A DNA stretch of 64,000 nucleotides from CAWDDG01 sp963801065 (lineage in GTDB: Bacteria > Actinomycetota > Actinomycetes > Jiangellales > Jiangellaceae), in NCBI GenBank assembly GCA_963801065.1, contig CAWDDG010000006.1, positions 280,575-344,574 on the forward strand, read 5' to 3'. The stretch's first letter is position 1. Each line of letters starts with the position of its first letter. Position numbers and translations under genes: made by a program. Shown here piece after piece: positions 47,762 through 56,191 of this stretch. The notes under the pieces are model-generated. The model was not told where the DNA came from. It worked only from the letters and a program-made list of their open reading frames with translations, and made no database searches.

Positions 47762-47855
47762 CCCAATTGATCACGTTAAGTGGGCGTCTTAGGCCGTTAC
47801 CAGGTGCTGAGACCTGGTAACGGACCCACAGGCCCACTTAACGTGATCAATTGGG
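47762..47855. repeat. Nested perfect palindrome (24-bp outer and 12-bp inner arms)
   Basis: Outer arms at 47762-47785 and 47832-47855 are exact complements over 24 bases (core AATTGATCACGTTAAGTGGG). Inside, arms at 47794-47805 and 47812-47823 are exact over 12 bases (CCGTTACCAGGT) around loop GCTGAG. Total span is 94 bases, filling the gap between convergent genes. The A+T-rich outer core contrasts with the surrounding GC-rich DNA. It could end transcription from both sides, but its size and perfection suggest a dispersed palindromic element. Confidence 0.9.
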
Positions 47856-47866
47856 ACGCCGCGGCG

Positions 47867-48532
47867 TCACCCGGCCGTGGCGGCGCGGGCGGGCCAGGGT
47901 GCGTCGGCGGGACGCAGGGCGTCGTAGCCGTCACGCTGACGGGCGGTCCACGTCGCGAGCACACCGGAGATCAGCAGCGGGTTGTGCAGCTGCCCGGCCA
48001 GCAGGGCGTCGACCAGGTCCGGCAGCGGTGCCCACGTCACGGGCATGTCCGCCTCCTCGTGAACGCCGGCGTGCCGTTCTCCGTCGGGCACCGAGGTGAG
48101 CCCTCGAGCGAGATACACGCGCGTGGCCTCGGTCGTCATCCCCGGAGATGTGAAGGTGTCCACGAGCACCCGCCAGGCAGCCGCGCGTACGTGGCCCTCC
48201 TCATAGAGCTCGCGCGCGGCCGCGTCGTGGTACGGCTCGCCGGGCACGTCCAGCAGGCCGGCCGGGATCTCGAGCAGCCGATGACCGACCGGGTGCCGGT
48301 ACTGCGAGACCAGCAGAACCCGCTCCTCGTCGTCCAGCGCGACGATCCCCACCGCTCCCGGGTGCACAACGACGTCGCGCGTGAACTCCGCGCCGTCGGC
48401 CGGCGACCGCAAGCGGTCGCGACGGACCGAGATCACCCGCGAGGTCTCGAGCGCCATCTCGGAGCCGATCACGGGCCACCGCTCGGGCCGGTCGCGCAGC
48501 GTCGGTGGCGAGTCGGCGGTCCAACCGCTCAC
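47867..48532 (-). CDS. Nudix hydrolase, ADP-ribose pyrophosphatase type
   Basis: A 221-residue protein. The nudix box runs GLLDVPGEPYHDAAARELYEEGHV: the RE..EE core is present, but the glycine that normally follows the EE is replaced by histidine. The approach LLVSQYRHPVGHRLLEIPAG is that of ADP-ribose pyrophosphatases (Rv1700 type), which split ADP-ribose into AMP and ribose 5-phosphate. GTG 48532 overlaps the pyrG stop (GTGA). The order pyrG-nudix matches mycobacteria. Confidence 0.93.
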   Translation of the reverse strand: MSGWTADSPPTLRDRPERWPVIGSEMALETSRVISVRRDRLRSPADGAEFTRDVVVHPGAVGIVALDDEERVLLVSQYRHPVGHRLLEIPAGLLDVPGEPYHDAAARELYEEGHVRAAAWRVLVDTFTSPGMTTEATRVYLARGLTSVPDGERHAGVHEEADMPVTWAPLPDLVDALLAGQLHNPLLISGVLATWTARQRDGYDALRPADAPWPARAATAG

Positions 48533-50229
48533 CGAGCGACGCCGACCCGCTCGGCGAGTTCTTCGGCGCCCACGGCCGGCGCCACGTCGACCGGCAACCG
48601 CGTCTCCTGTTGACGGGCGACCGCCACCTCGATCAGACCGGCGAAAAGCGGGTGGGCCCGGGTCGGCCGCGAGCGCAGCTCCGGGTGCGCCTGGGTGGCG
48701 ATGAAGTACGGATGGACATCGCGAGGCAGCTCGATGAACTCGACAAGCGTCTCGTCGGGCGACAGACCGGAGAACACGAGCCCCGCAGCTGCGAGCTGCT
48801 CGCGGTAGGCGTTGTTGACCTCGTACCGGTGCCGGTGGCGCTCGTCGACACGCTCCGAACCGAACAGCTCGCGGGCCAGCGTCCCCCTGCCGAGCACCGC
48901 CGGGTAGAGGCCCAGCCGCATGGTGCCACCGAGGTCGCCGTCGCCGGCCACAATGCCCTTCTGGTCCTCCATGGTGGCGATCACGGGGTGCTCGGACTCG
49001 GGCGCGAACTCCGCCGAGTCGGCGTCGAACAGGCCGGCCACGTTCCGGGCGTACTCGATCACCATGCACTGCAGGCCGAGGCACAGCCCCAGCACCGGGA
49101 TGCGCTGCTCCCGCGCGTACCTGATCGCACCGACCTTCCCCTCGATGCCGCGCACACCGAACCCACCGGGGATGCAGATCGCGTCGACATCGTGCAACCG
49201 AGCCGCTGCACCATCCAAGGTCTCGCACTCGTCGGAGGGGACCCAGCGCACGTGCACCTTCGCATCGTTGGCGAACCCGCCTGCTCGTAGCGCCTCAGTG
49301 ACCGAAAGGTACGCGTCGGGCAGGTCCACGTACTTGCCGACGAGAGCGATCGTGACCTCGTGGCGCGGGTGGTGCACGCGACGCAGCAGCTCGTCCCAGG
49401 CCCTCCAGTCGACGTCACGGAAGGACAGCCCGAGCCGGCGCACGACGTAGGCGTCCAGCCCCTCGGCGTGCAGAACCTTGGGGATGTCGTAGATCGACGG
49501 CGCGTCGACGGCGGCGACCACGCCCTCCGCGTCGACGTCGCAGGTCAGGGCGATCTTCTTCTTCATGCCGGGCGGGATCGGCCGGTCGGACCGGCACACG
49601 ATCGCGTCGGGCTGGATACCGACCTGTCGCAGCGCCGCGACAGAGTGCTGCGTGGGCTTGGTCTTCAGCTCGCCGGACGGCGCGATGAAGGGCACCAGGG
49701 ACACGTGGAGGAAGAAGCAGCGGTCTCTACCGATCTCGTGGCGCACCTGTCGGGCCGCCTCCAGGAACGGGAGCGACTCGATGTCGCCCACGGTGCCACC
49801 GATCTCGTGGATCACCACGTCGACGTCCGGCCCACCCATGCCCAGCATGCGGTCCTTGATCTCGTTGGTGATGTGCGGGATCACCTGGACGGTGTCGCCG
49901 AGATACTCGCCGCGCCGCTCCTTGGCGATCACGGTCGAGTAGATCTGCCCGGTCGTGACGTTGGCCCAGCGGTTGAGGTTGCGATCGAGAAACCGCTCGT
50001 AGTGGCCGATGTCGAGGTCGGTCTCGGCGCCGTCGTCGGTGACGAAGACCTCGCCGTGCTGGAACGGGTTCATCGTGCCGGGGTCGACGTTGAGGTACGG
50101 ATCCAGCTTCTGCATGGTGACCCGCAGCCCACGCGCGGTGAGCAGGTTGCCCAGGCTCGAGGCGGTCAGCCCCTTGCCGAGCGAGGAGGCGACGCCCCCT
50201 GTGACGAACAGATGCGTGGTCTTCGCCAA
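48529..50229 (-). CDS. pyrG: CTP synthase
   Basis: A 566-residue enzyme converting UTP to CTP with glutamine. The synthetase domain begins THLFVTGGVASSLGKGLTASSLG; DPYLNVDPGTMNPFQHGEVFV and EIGGTVGDIESLPF follow. The glutamine amidotransferase domain has CIPGGFGVRG, the nucleophile in LGLCLGLQCMVIEYARN and HPELRSRP near the end. TTG 50229 (LAKTTHLF) is the start consistent with the family; no ATG or GTG is near. The neighbours on both sides lie on the same strand. Confidence 0.97.
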   Translation of the reverse strand: MAKTTHLFVTGGVASSLGKGLTASSLGNLLTARGLRVTMQKLDPYLNVDPGTMNPFQHGEVFVTDDGAETDLDIGHYERFLDRNLNRWANVTTGQIYSTVIAKERRGEYLGDTVQVIPHITNEIKDRMLGMGGPDVDVVIHEIGGTVGDIESLPFLEAARQVRHEIGRDRCFFLHVSLVPFIAPSGELKTKPTQHSVAALRQVGIQPDAIVCRSDRPIPPGMKKKIALTCDVDAEGVVAAVDAPSIYDIPKVLHAEGLDAYVVRRLGLSFRDVDWRAWDELLRRVHHPRHEVTIALVGKYVDLPDAYLSVTEALRAGGFANDAKVHVRWVPSDECETLDGAAARLHDVDAICIPGGFGVRGIEGKVGAIRYAREQRIPVLGLCLGLQCMVIEYARNVAGLFDADSAEFAPESEHPVIATMEDQKGIVAGDGDLGGTMRLGLYPAVLGRGTLARELFGSERVDERHRHRYEVNNAYREQLAAAGLVFSGLSPDETLVEFIELPRDVHPYFIATQAHPELRSRPTRAHPLFAGLIEVAVARQQETRLPVDVAPAVGAEELAERVGVAR

Positions 50230-50398
50230 GAGGGGCTCCCGTGGTATCGGTCTGGCCGGTCGGTCCACGGAGTTCCAGCCTAACAGGATCGTCCGGCACA
50301 CCCCGGTTCGACGCATCGGTACCGATCGCGGCGATGACGTGGCCCGCACGGCGACGATCGCCGCGGGCAGCCTGGCGCGAGCTCCGATGCCGCTGGTA

Positions 50399-51490
50399 CT
50401 AGGCCCGGACCAGTTCCCGGTAGACGGCGGCCACCTGCCGCGCCGTGTCGTCCTCGTCCGGCCAGGTGGCCGCCTGCTCGCGCCCACGACGGATCAGGTC
50501 GCGACGGCGCTCGTCGTCGTCAAGCAGGGCGGAGATCTCGGCTGCGACGGCGGCGGCGTCACCGGGCGGCACGAGCACCGCAGCTTCGCCGACGAGCTCC
50601 GGCACGTCGCCGACGGCGGTGGCCACGACCGGGACTCCCGCGCGCATCGCCTCCTGGACGACGAGTGGACGCGCTTCCCACGCGGACGTCAGCACATAGA
50701 CGTCCGCGGCCACCAGCAGGTCGGGGACGTCATCGCGCGCGCCCAGCAGGTGGACGTCAAGGCCCTGGGCGTCGACGACGCGCCGCAACCGGTCGCGCTC
50801 CGGGCCGTCACCGGCGACGACGACGAGCGGCTGCGGGCTTCGACGCCCCCAGTCGGCAACCGCATCGAACAGGGTGTCGTAGTCCTTCTGCGGAGCCAGC
50901 CTGCCGACCGCGAGAACGAGCGGTCTGTCCCCGGCACCCAGCTCGGCCCGGACCTGTCGAGCGCTGCGCGTGGCGGGAGGCATCGCGGGCGCGGCCACCG
51001 GCGCCAGCCGGGCGTCTGTTGCGCCGAGCCTGATAGCCCGCTCGACCAGGTCGGACGAAGCGCCGAGTGTGACGTCCGCTCGCCGGGCGGCCAAAGTCTC
51101 GAGGCCGGTCAGGACCCGACGGCGAACCCCGCCGCCGAGCAGGGCGTTGTGCCACGTGGCCACGAACGGCGCCCGCCCCCGGCGCCGCCGGCCCAGCGCG
51201 AGCCCCACCAGGGCTGCCGCCCGCAATCCGTGCGCGTGAACCACGTCGGCCCCTGCCAGCGCAGCTCGCAAAGCGCGTACGGCCCCCGCGTCCGCGCGCG
51301 GGCGCGGACCGGCCGCGACCTCGACGGCGGTGACCTGCGCGCCCAGGCCGCCGAACCCGAAGCGCTCCTCGGTCTCCGCCGGGCAGACGACGGCGACGGC
51401 CGCGCCGAGGCCGGGCAGCCGCTGGACCAACGACCGGACATGCGTGCCGACGCCGCCGGTGCTGGTCGCGAGCACGATGGTGGCCTTCAC
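50399..51490 (-). CDS. Glycosyltransferase family 4 protein
   Basis: A 363-residue GT-B enzyme. The acceptor half starts TIVLATSTGGVGTHVRSLVQRL, with DVVHAHGLRAAALVGLALG. The donor half has VLAVGRLAPQKDYDTLFDAV, then VVAGDGPERDRLRRVV, and the E-x7-E motif in TSAWEARPLVVQEAMRAGVPVVATAVGDVPEL. It adds a sugar from a nucleotide donor to an envelope or secreted glycan; identity not readable. GTG 51490 overlaps the MurJ-like stop (GTGA). It ends a three-gene envelope cluster between steB and pyrG. Confidence 0.93.
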   Translation of the reverse strand: MKATIVLATSTGGVGTHVRSLVQRLPGLGAAVAVVCPAETEERFGFGGLGAQVTAVEVAAGPRPRADAGAVRALRAALAGADVVHAHGLRAAALVGLALGRRRRGRAPFVATWHNALLGGGVRRRVLTGLETLAARRADVTLGASSDLVERAIRLGATDARLAPVAAPAMPPATRSARQVRAELGAGDRPLVLAVGRLAPQKDYDTLFDAVADWGRRSPQPLVVVAGDGPERDRLRRVVDAQGLDVHLLGARDDVPDLLVAADVYVLTSAWEARPLVVQEAMRAGVPVVATAVGDVPELVGEAAVLVPPGDAAAVAAEISALLDDDERRRDLIRRGREQAATWPDEDDTARQVAAVYRELVRA

Positions 51491-53109
51491 CGCTCGCCCC
51501 CAGAGTTCACCGCGGACCGGCGCAGCACGGCCCGCAGGTCGTCGCGGTCGACGGCCGCGACGAGACCCGCATACACGGCGGCCGCCGTGACCGCGGCGAG
51601 CGCACCTGCCGCCACTGTCGCCGCAGTGCCTCCGCCGTCGAGACTCGCCGCGACCAGCCAGCCCGCCGCACCGCCGACTGCCGCGGCACCGACTGCTGCC
51701 GCACCGGCCTGCGCGAGCGCCCGCCAGCCGGCTCCCACCGAGCCGGAGCGGAGCGCGACCAGGAGCAGGGCCGCCGCAACCGCCATTCCCGCCGTGTGCC
51801 CGAGACCGATGGCCGCGACCACCCAGCCGCGCGGAACGAGGTCGGCGACGACGACCGCGACGAGGACGACCGTGCCCCACCCGACCCCAGTCGCAGCGGC
51901 GACCTGACGCACGCGCCCGGTCGCGAGCAGTGCGCGGTTGAGGTGGTACACGAGGCAGAATCCGAACAGGCCGGGCGCGAAGGCGACCAGTGCCCTGGCC
52001 ATCTCGTCGTCCGGCACCGTGCCGTGGTCGCCGATGATCCCGAAGAACCGGGCGATGGGCCAGGCCGCGGCGGTCAGTGCGGCCACGCCGAGCCCGGCGG
52101 CGAGCACGACGGCCCTTGTGGAGGTAAGTGTCGTGCGTGCCCACGCCGTCCGTTCGCCGCGGCTGGCGTGGCCTGCCAACGCCGGGAACGAGCTGGTGGC
52201 GATCGGCACCGCGAGCACGGCGTACGGAAGCAGGTACACCATCCAGGAGTTCTGAAACGTGACGATCCGACCGTCGCCACCCTCGTCGTTGACCACGCTG
52301 ATGATCGCCAGCATGGCGATCTGCTGCGCCACGACCATCGCCACACCTGCGGCGGCCAGACGCGCGGCAAGCCGTCCGCGCCCGCCCGGGAATCGCAGTC
52401 TCGGGACCGCACGGATGCCGATGGCGTACAGCGGGATCACCGTCATCAGAGCGAGAGCCGCGGCGCCGAGCACGGTCCCCACCGAGAGCAGGACCTCGTC
52501 CGAGCGCTGCACGGTGCCGAGATCCATTCGGTCGCCGTCGAACGTCGATGCGAAGAGCAGGTAGGTCCCCGCGACGACGACCGCCGACATGATCGGGGCC
52601 AGCGCTGGCGCGAGGAACCGCCGGTGCGCCTGCAGGACACCTGCGGTAACGGCGGCCAGGCCGTACAGCGGCACCTGGATCAGGAACACCCGCAGCATCC
52701 GACCGGCCATCTCTCGGGCCTGCCCACCGTCCACGCCGAGCGCTGCCATGATCGGCTCGGCAAGAAGGGTTGCCACCGTCGCTACCGGGACGAGGACGAG
52801 CAGCGTCCATCCGATGAGCGCACCGGTGGTCGCACGGACCTCCTCGTGCTCGCCGCGCTCGACGGCCGCGACGACGAGGGGCACGACCACGCCCGCGAGC
52901 GCGCCTCCCGCGACGATCTCGAACAGGATCGCGGGGACGAAGTTGGCCGACGTGTAGACCGTGCCCAGAGTGGTGTCGCCGACGGATCCCTGGTAGACGA
53001 GCTGCCGCCCGAACCCGACGAAACGGGCTGCCAGGCTGATCGTGGCGATCAGCGCGGCCCCACCGGCAATGCCGGCCGCCGCGCCCACGGCGACCCGCCG
53101 TTTGCTCAC
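51487..53109 (-). CDS. MurJ/MviN-like lipid flippase
   Basis: A 540-residue membrane protein with about 13-14 helices, of the MOP flippase superfamily. The N-terminal pattern ALIATISLAARFVGFGRQLVYQ and SANFVPAILFEIVAGGALAGVVVPL matches MurJ, which flips lipid II or lipid-linked glycans. It is shorter and more divergent than the MurJ of the dnaA-proximal region, so it may be a paralogue for another lipid-linked sugar. GTG 53109 starts the frame. Coupling to the glycosyltransferase (overlap) and closeness to the PNPT-like gene support a shared export pathway. Confidence 0.88.
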   Translation of the reverse strand: MSKRRVAVGAAAGIAGGAALIATISLAARFVGFGRQLVYQGSVGDTTLGTVYTSANFVPAILFEIVAGGALAGVVVPLVVAAVERGEHEEVRATTGALIGWTLLVLVPVATVATLLAEPIMAALGVDGGQAREMAGRMLRVFLIQVPLYGLAAVTAGVLQAHRRFLAPALAPIMSAVVVAGTYLLFASTFDGDRMDLGTVQRSDEVLLSVGTVLGAAALALMTVIPLYAIGIRAVPRLRFPGGRGRLAARLAAAGVAMVVAQQIAMLAIISVVNDEGGDGRIVTFQNSWMVYLLPYAVLAVPIATSSFPALAGHASRGERTAWARTTLTSTRAVVLAAGLGVAALTAAAWPIARFFGIIGDHGTVPDDEMARALVAFAPGLFGFCLVYHLNRALLATGRVRQVAAATGVGWGTVVLVAVVVADLVPRGWVVAAIGLGHTAGMAVAAALLLVALRSGSVGAGWRALAQAGAAAVGAAAVGGAAGWLVAASLDGGGTAATVAAGALAAVTAAAVYAGLVAAVDRDDLRAVLRRSAVNSGGER

Positions 53110-53127
53110 CGGGAGTGCCCGATCACG

Positions 53128-53949
53128 CTAGGGCCGGCGCCCGAGCCGGTCGAGCTCGCGCAGCACCGGCGTCTTCTCGATCACCTTGGTGAAGCTCACC
53201 TTCTCGCTGGCCAGCGTGAGCGCTGCGACCACGCCGAGGTGCACCAGCCGCGCAGCGCGTCCCTCCCTTGCCACCATGGCCAGCCCGAGCGCGGCACCGA
53301 GAGCGTTCGCGCCCGCGTCGCCGAGCATCGTCTTCTCGCCCAGGTCGTCCGGCAGCATCGCCACCGCTGCCCCGATGCCCGCGGCCGCGAGCCCGCCGCC
53401 CGGTCCGGTCAGCGACACGGGCGCGTGCAGCAGCGTCGCCTTGATCGCCCGGCCGGGCCGGAGGTCGAGCAGGTTCAGCAGGTTGGCATGGCCGGCGACG
53501 GCCGCGCCGCCGATCACGGCGTCCAGCGGGCCGTCGCTCACGACGATGACCGCTCCGGTCAGGCCGGCGGCGCCGATCACCGCGATCTTGACGGCGCCGC
53601 TCGTCACCTCCCCGCGTCGGAGCGCGGACAGGTGGCCGCGAAGCCCCTTGCTGGCCGACGAACCCGCCAGGTCGTCGTACAGCCCGACCGCGCCGACGGT
53701 GCCGGCCACCAGTGCACCTGCAAGGCGCACCCGGGCAGGCGCCCCAGGAGCCAGCGCAGCGCCCGCGGCGGCACCCAGGGCCACGGCAGGCCCTGCGGCG
53801 AGGGTCACGGTGCCGCCGCGGTGGTTGACCCGCTCCCACCGCCGGGAGCCACCGGGAGGGTCGGCGGCGAGCCGCCGCTGCACCATCCAGGCGACGCCCG
53901 CACCGATCGCGGCCGCTGCCAGGTTCGTCGCACTTCGTCGCCAGCCCAT
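53128..53949 (-). CDS. MraY/WecA-like phospho-sugar transferase (PNPT superfamily), reduced form
   Basis: A 273-residue membrane protein with about eight hydrophobic segments. Motifs resemble the polyprenyl-phosphate N-acetylhexosamine-1-phosphate transferases: VGLYDDLAG (the acidic pair), GHANLLNLLDLRPGRAIK (the N-x-x-N-LxD region) and EKTMLGDAGANALGAALGLA (the GD-x-G loop). Normal PNPT enzymes are about 320-400 residues, so this is a short form missing some helices. It may load a sugar phosphate on polyprenyl phosphate or be a non-catalytic relative. It lies between steB and the flippase gene. Confidence 0.72.
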   Translation of the reverse strand: MGWRRSATNLAAAAIGAGVAWMVQRRLAADPPGGSRRWERVNHRGGTVTLAAGPAVALGAAAGAALAPGAPARVRLAGALVAGTVGAVGLYDDLAGSSASKGLRGHLSALRRGEVTSGAVKIAVIGAAGLTGAVIVVSDGPLDAVIGGAAVAGHANLLNLLDLRPGRAIKATLLHAPVSLTGPGGGLAAAGIGAAVAMLPDDLGEKTMLGDAGANALGAALGLAMVAREGRAARLVHLGVVAALTLASEKVSFTKVIEKTPVLRELDRLGRRP

Positions 53950-53951
53950 GG

Positions 53952-54902
53952 CTATCGGCCGGCCTCCGCACTCAGCTCAGGGAGGGCGCCGTCGGTGGTG
54001 CCCACCTTGCCGTAGTGCCCGGCGCCGCCGTCCTCCTGCTCTGCAGCTGCGAAGACGACGGTGATCCCGCCAGACGGCAGGTCGGCGGAGTCGACCGTCG
54101 ACACCGTTTCGCGGACCTCGCTGTCGTCGCGCAGCCCGGTCAGAAGTCCGCCCTCGCCGGCAGCCGTGGCCGGTCCCGCGACGACGGCGCCATTGCCGGC
54201 TCCGTCCATGCCGACGGCGAGGGATCGAAGCGTGCCGTTGACCCGGTCCGGATCGTCCTCCGGTGGTGGGCCGGCGACGAGGACGGCCAGGTCGGCCTCG
54301 GGGTTGTCACCGTTCTCGTCGGCGAGGAGGTCGACGGTGGCCAGGCCGGCCTCCACGAAGCCCGCGATCACCTCGGCGTCGACCTCCTCGCTCGCAGCGT
54401 CCGGTTGGGCAAGCAGCGCGCCGGCGAGCACGGCGGCGCCGCGGTCGTATCCGTCTCCTTCCGGCAAGGTCGTGCCGGAGTCGACGAGCTGGGCGGCGAG
54501 CTCGTCGAGCACCGCCTCGGAGTCGGGCTCGGTCCAGGTGGGCTGGACCGTCGTGATCCCCGAAACGGTCGCACCCGCTGTGACGAGGTCGACCTGGAGG
54601 CTGTCACGCAGCTCTTCGTCGGCGCCCGGCAGGGTGACCACGAGCACACGCCGGCCGGCCAGTCGGTTCTCGACCAGCGCAGGCTTGACCGTCTGCAGGA
54701 ACGTCTCCTGGTACTCACGGTCGCCCTCGAGCGCGACGATCTGGTCGCGCAGCTGCTGGTTCTCCTCGCGAAGACCGGGAATCTGGTCCGCCAGCGTCTG
54801 ATCCACCTCCTCGCCGAGCGGACCGGCGCCGAGGATGATGCCGGTGGCCAGGGCGAAGAAGATGGCGATGACGGAGACCAGGTGGTAGCGGAAATCGATC
54901 AC
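53952..54902 (-). CDS. SteB/MctB (Rv1698-like, DUF3186) membrane-anchored protein
   Basis: A 316-residue protein. One N-terminal membrane helix (YHLVSVIAIFFALATGIILGAGPLG) is followed by a coiled coil (LREENQQLRDQIVALEGD) and an extracytoplasmic domain with RRVLVVTLPGADEELRDSLQ and GAAVLAGALL. In mycobacteria the homologue is described as a copper-resistance outer-membrane protein; in corynebacteria it is SteB, partner of SteA at the division septum. GTG 54902 lies just beyond the steA stop. Confidence 0.92.
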   Translation of the reverse strand: MIDFRYHLVSVIAIFFALATGIILGAGPLGEEVDQTLADQIPGLREENQQLRDQIVALEGDREYQETFLQTVKPALVENRLAGRRVLVVTLPGADEELRDSLQVDLVTAGATVSGITTVQPTWTEPDSEAVLDELAAQLVDSGTTLPEGDGYDRGAAVLAGALLAQPDAASEEVDAEVIAGFVEAGLATVDLLADENGDNPEADLAVLVAGPPPEDDPDRVNGTLRSLAVGMDGAGNGAVVAGPATAAGEGGLLTGLRDDSEVRETVSTVDSADLPSGGITVVFAAAEQEDGGAGHYGKVGTTDGALPELSAEAGR

Positions 54903-54903
54903 G

Positions 54904-56094
54904 TCAGAACAGCCCTCGCAGCCAGAAGACGAAACGGTCCCACCAGGATCCGAGGACGTCGAGGTAGGCCTGCCCGGTCGGCGTAGCCGCGAGGGCGACG
55001 ACGACGGCAAGCACGCAGGCCACCACGAGCAGGACGAGCGTCCATGCGGGGATCCGGCTCCGGTACAGCCGGCTCACGCCCTTGGCGTCGATCAGCTTGC
55101 TGCCCACGCGCAGCCGCGTGAGGAACGTACTCGCCATGCCCGACCGGCCCTTGTCCATGAACTCGACCAGCGTGTAGTGCGTGCCGACCGCCACGATCAG
55201 GCTGGCGCCCTTGTCGTCGGCCAGCAGCATGGCGACGTCCTCACTGGTGCCGGTAGCCGGGAACGGGACGCCGCGAAGGCCCAGCCGTTCGAGTCGCTCC
55301 AGGCCGGGCGCCCGACCGTCGCGATACGCGTGCACGACCAGCTCGGCACCGCTTCGCAGCGTCGCGTCCGACACCGAGTCCATGTCTCCGACGATCAGGT
55401 CGGGCTTGAGGCCGACCTCGGCCAGCGCATCGGCGCCGCCGTCGACACCGATCAGCACCGGCCGGTACTCGCGGATGTAATGGCGGAGCATGGCCAGGTC
55501 TTCCTTGTAGTCGTAGCCGCGCACGACGAGGAGCACATGCCGTCACGCAAGCTGGTGTTGATGTCGGGGACGCCGACGCCGTCGAGCAGGAGCTCACGCT
55601 CGCGCTTGAGGTACTCCATGGTGTTGGCCGCGAACGCCTCGAGCTGCGACGAGACACGCCTGACGGGCCGCCTCCATGAGATCGGCGATGGTGTGCGGCG
55701 TCTGAAGCTGGCCCTCCGCCACCGGGACGCTGTCGGTGGGCGTCTCGCGGTAAACGGTGTTCCCCTCGACGCGCAGCAGCTCGCCCTCGTGCACCTCGGC
55801 AAGCAGGTCCGAGCCGACCGCGTCGATCAACGGGATGCCCGCCTCGACGATGATCTCGGGGCCCAGGTTCGGGTACCGTCCGCTCACCGACGGGCGGACG
55901 TTGACGACTGCGCCGGCACCGCATGCCACCAGCGCCTCGGCGCTGACCCGGTCCAGGTCGACGTGGTCGATGACCGCGATCTCACCGGGGCGGAGCCGCC
56001 TGGTGAGGTTCTTGGTGCGCCGGTCGATCCGGACGACACCGCTGACCCCCGGCAGGTCGAGAGACCTGCGACGACGCAGCACCGGGATCCTCAC
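54904..56094 (-). CDS. SteA-like protein (thiamine pyrophosphokinase fold, septal), two frame breaks
   Basis: Three frames join to one protein of about 396 residues. Start GTG 56094: RIPVLRRRRSLDLPGVSGVV and RTKNLTRRLRPGEIAVIDHVDLDRVSAEAL. Near 55660 the frame passes to SSQLEAFAANTMEYLKRERELLLDG, and near 55535 to LLVVRGYDYKEDLAMLRHYI, which contains GVDGGADALAEVGLKPDLIVGDMDSVSD (the pyrophosphokinase-like acidic motifs) and ends in one membrane helix (PAWTLVLLVVACVLAVVVAL). In corynebacteria SteA joins the cytokinetic ring. The stop is one base from the steB start. Confidence 0.88.
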
Positions 56095-56191
56095 TGGCCG
56101 AATCCTGCCACGTCCCGCCGCCACAGTCCGGTAGCCGTCGCACCGCGAGGCCTCGCCGGGTTGCCGATTGATCATTTTAGGGCCGACAGGT

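Noticed and set aside
51796..54015. 739-codon plus-strand frame opposite the MurJ-like and PNPT-like genes
   Set aside because: Antisense to two strong membrane-protein genes; its sequence is Arg/His/Asp-rich shadow composition.
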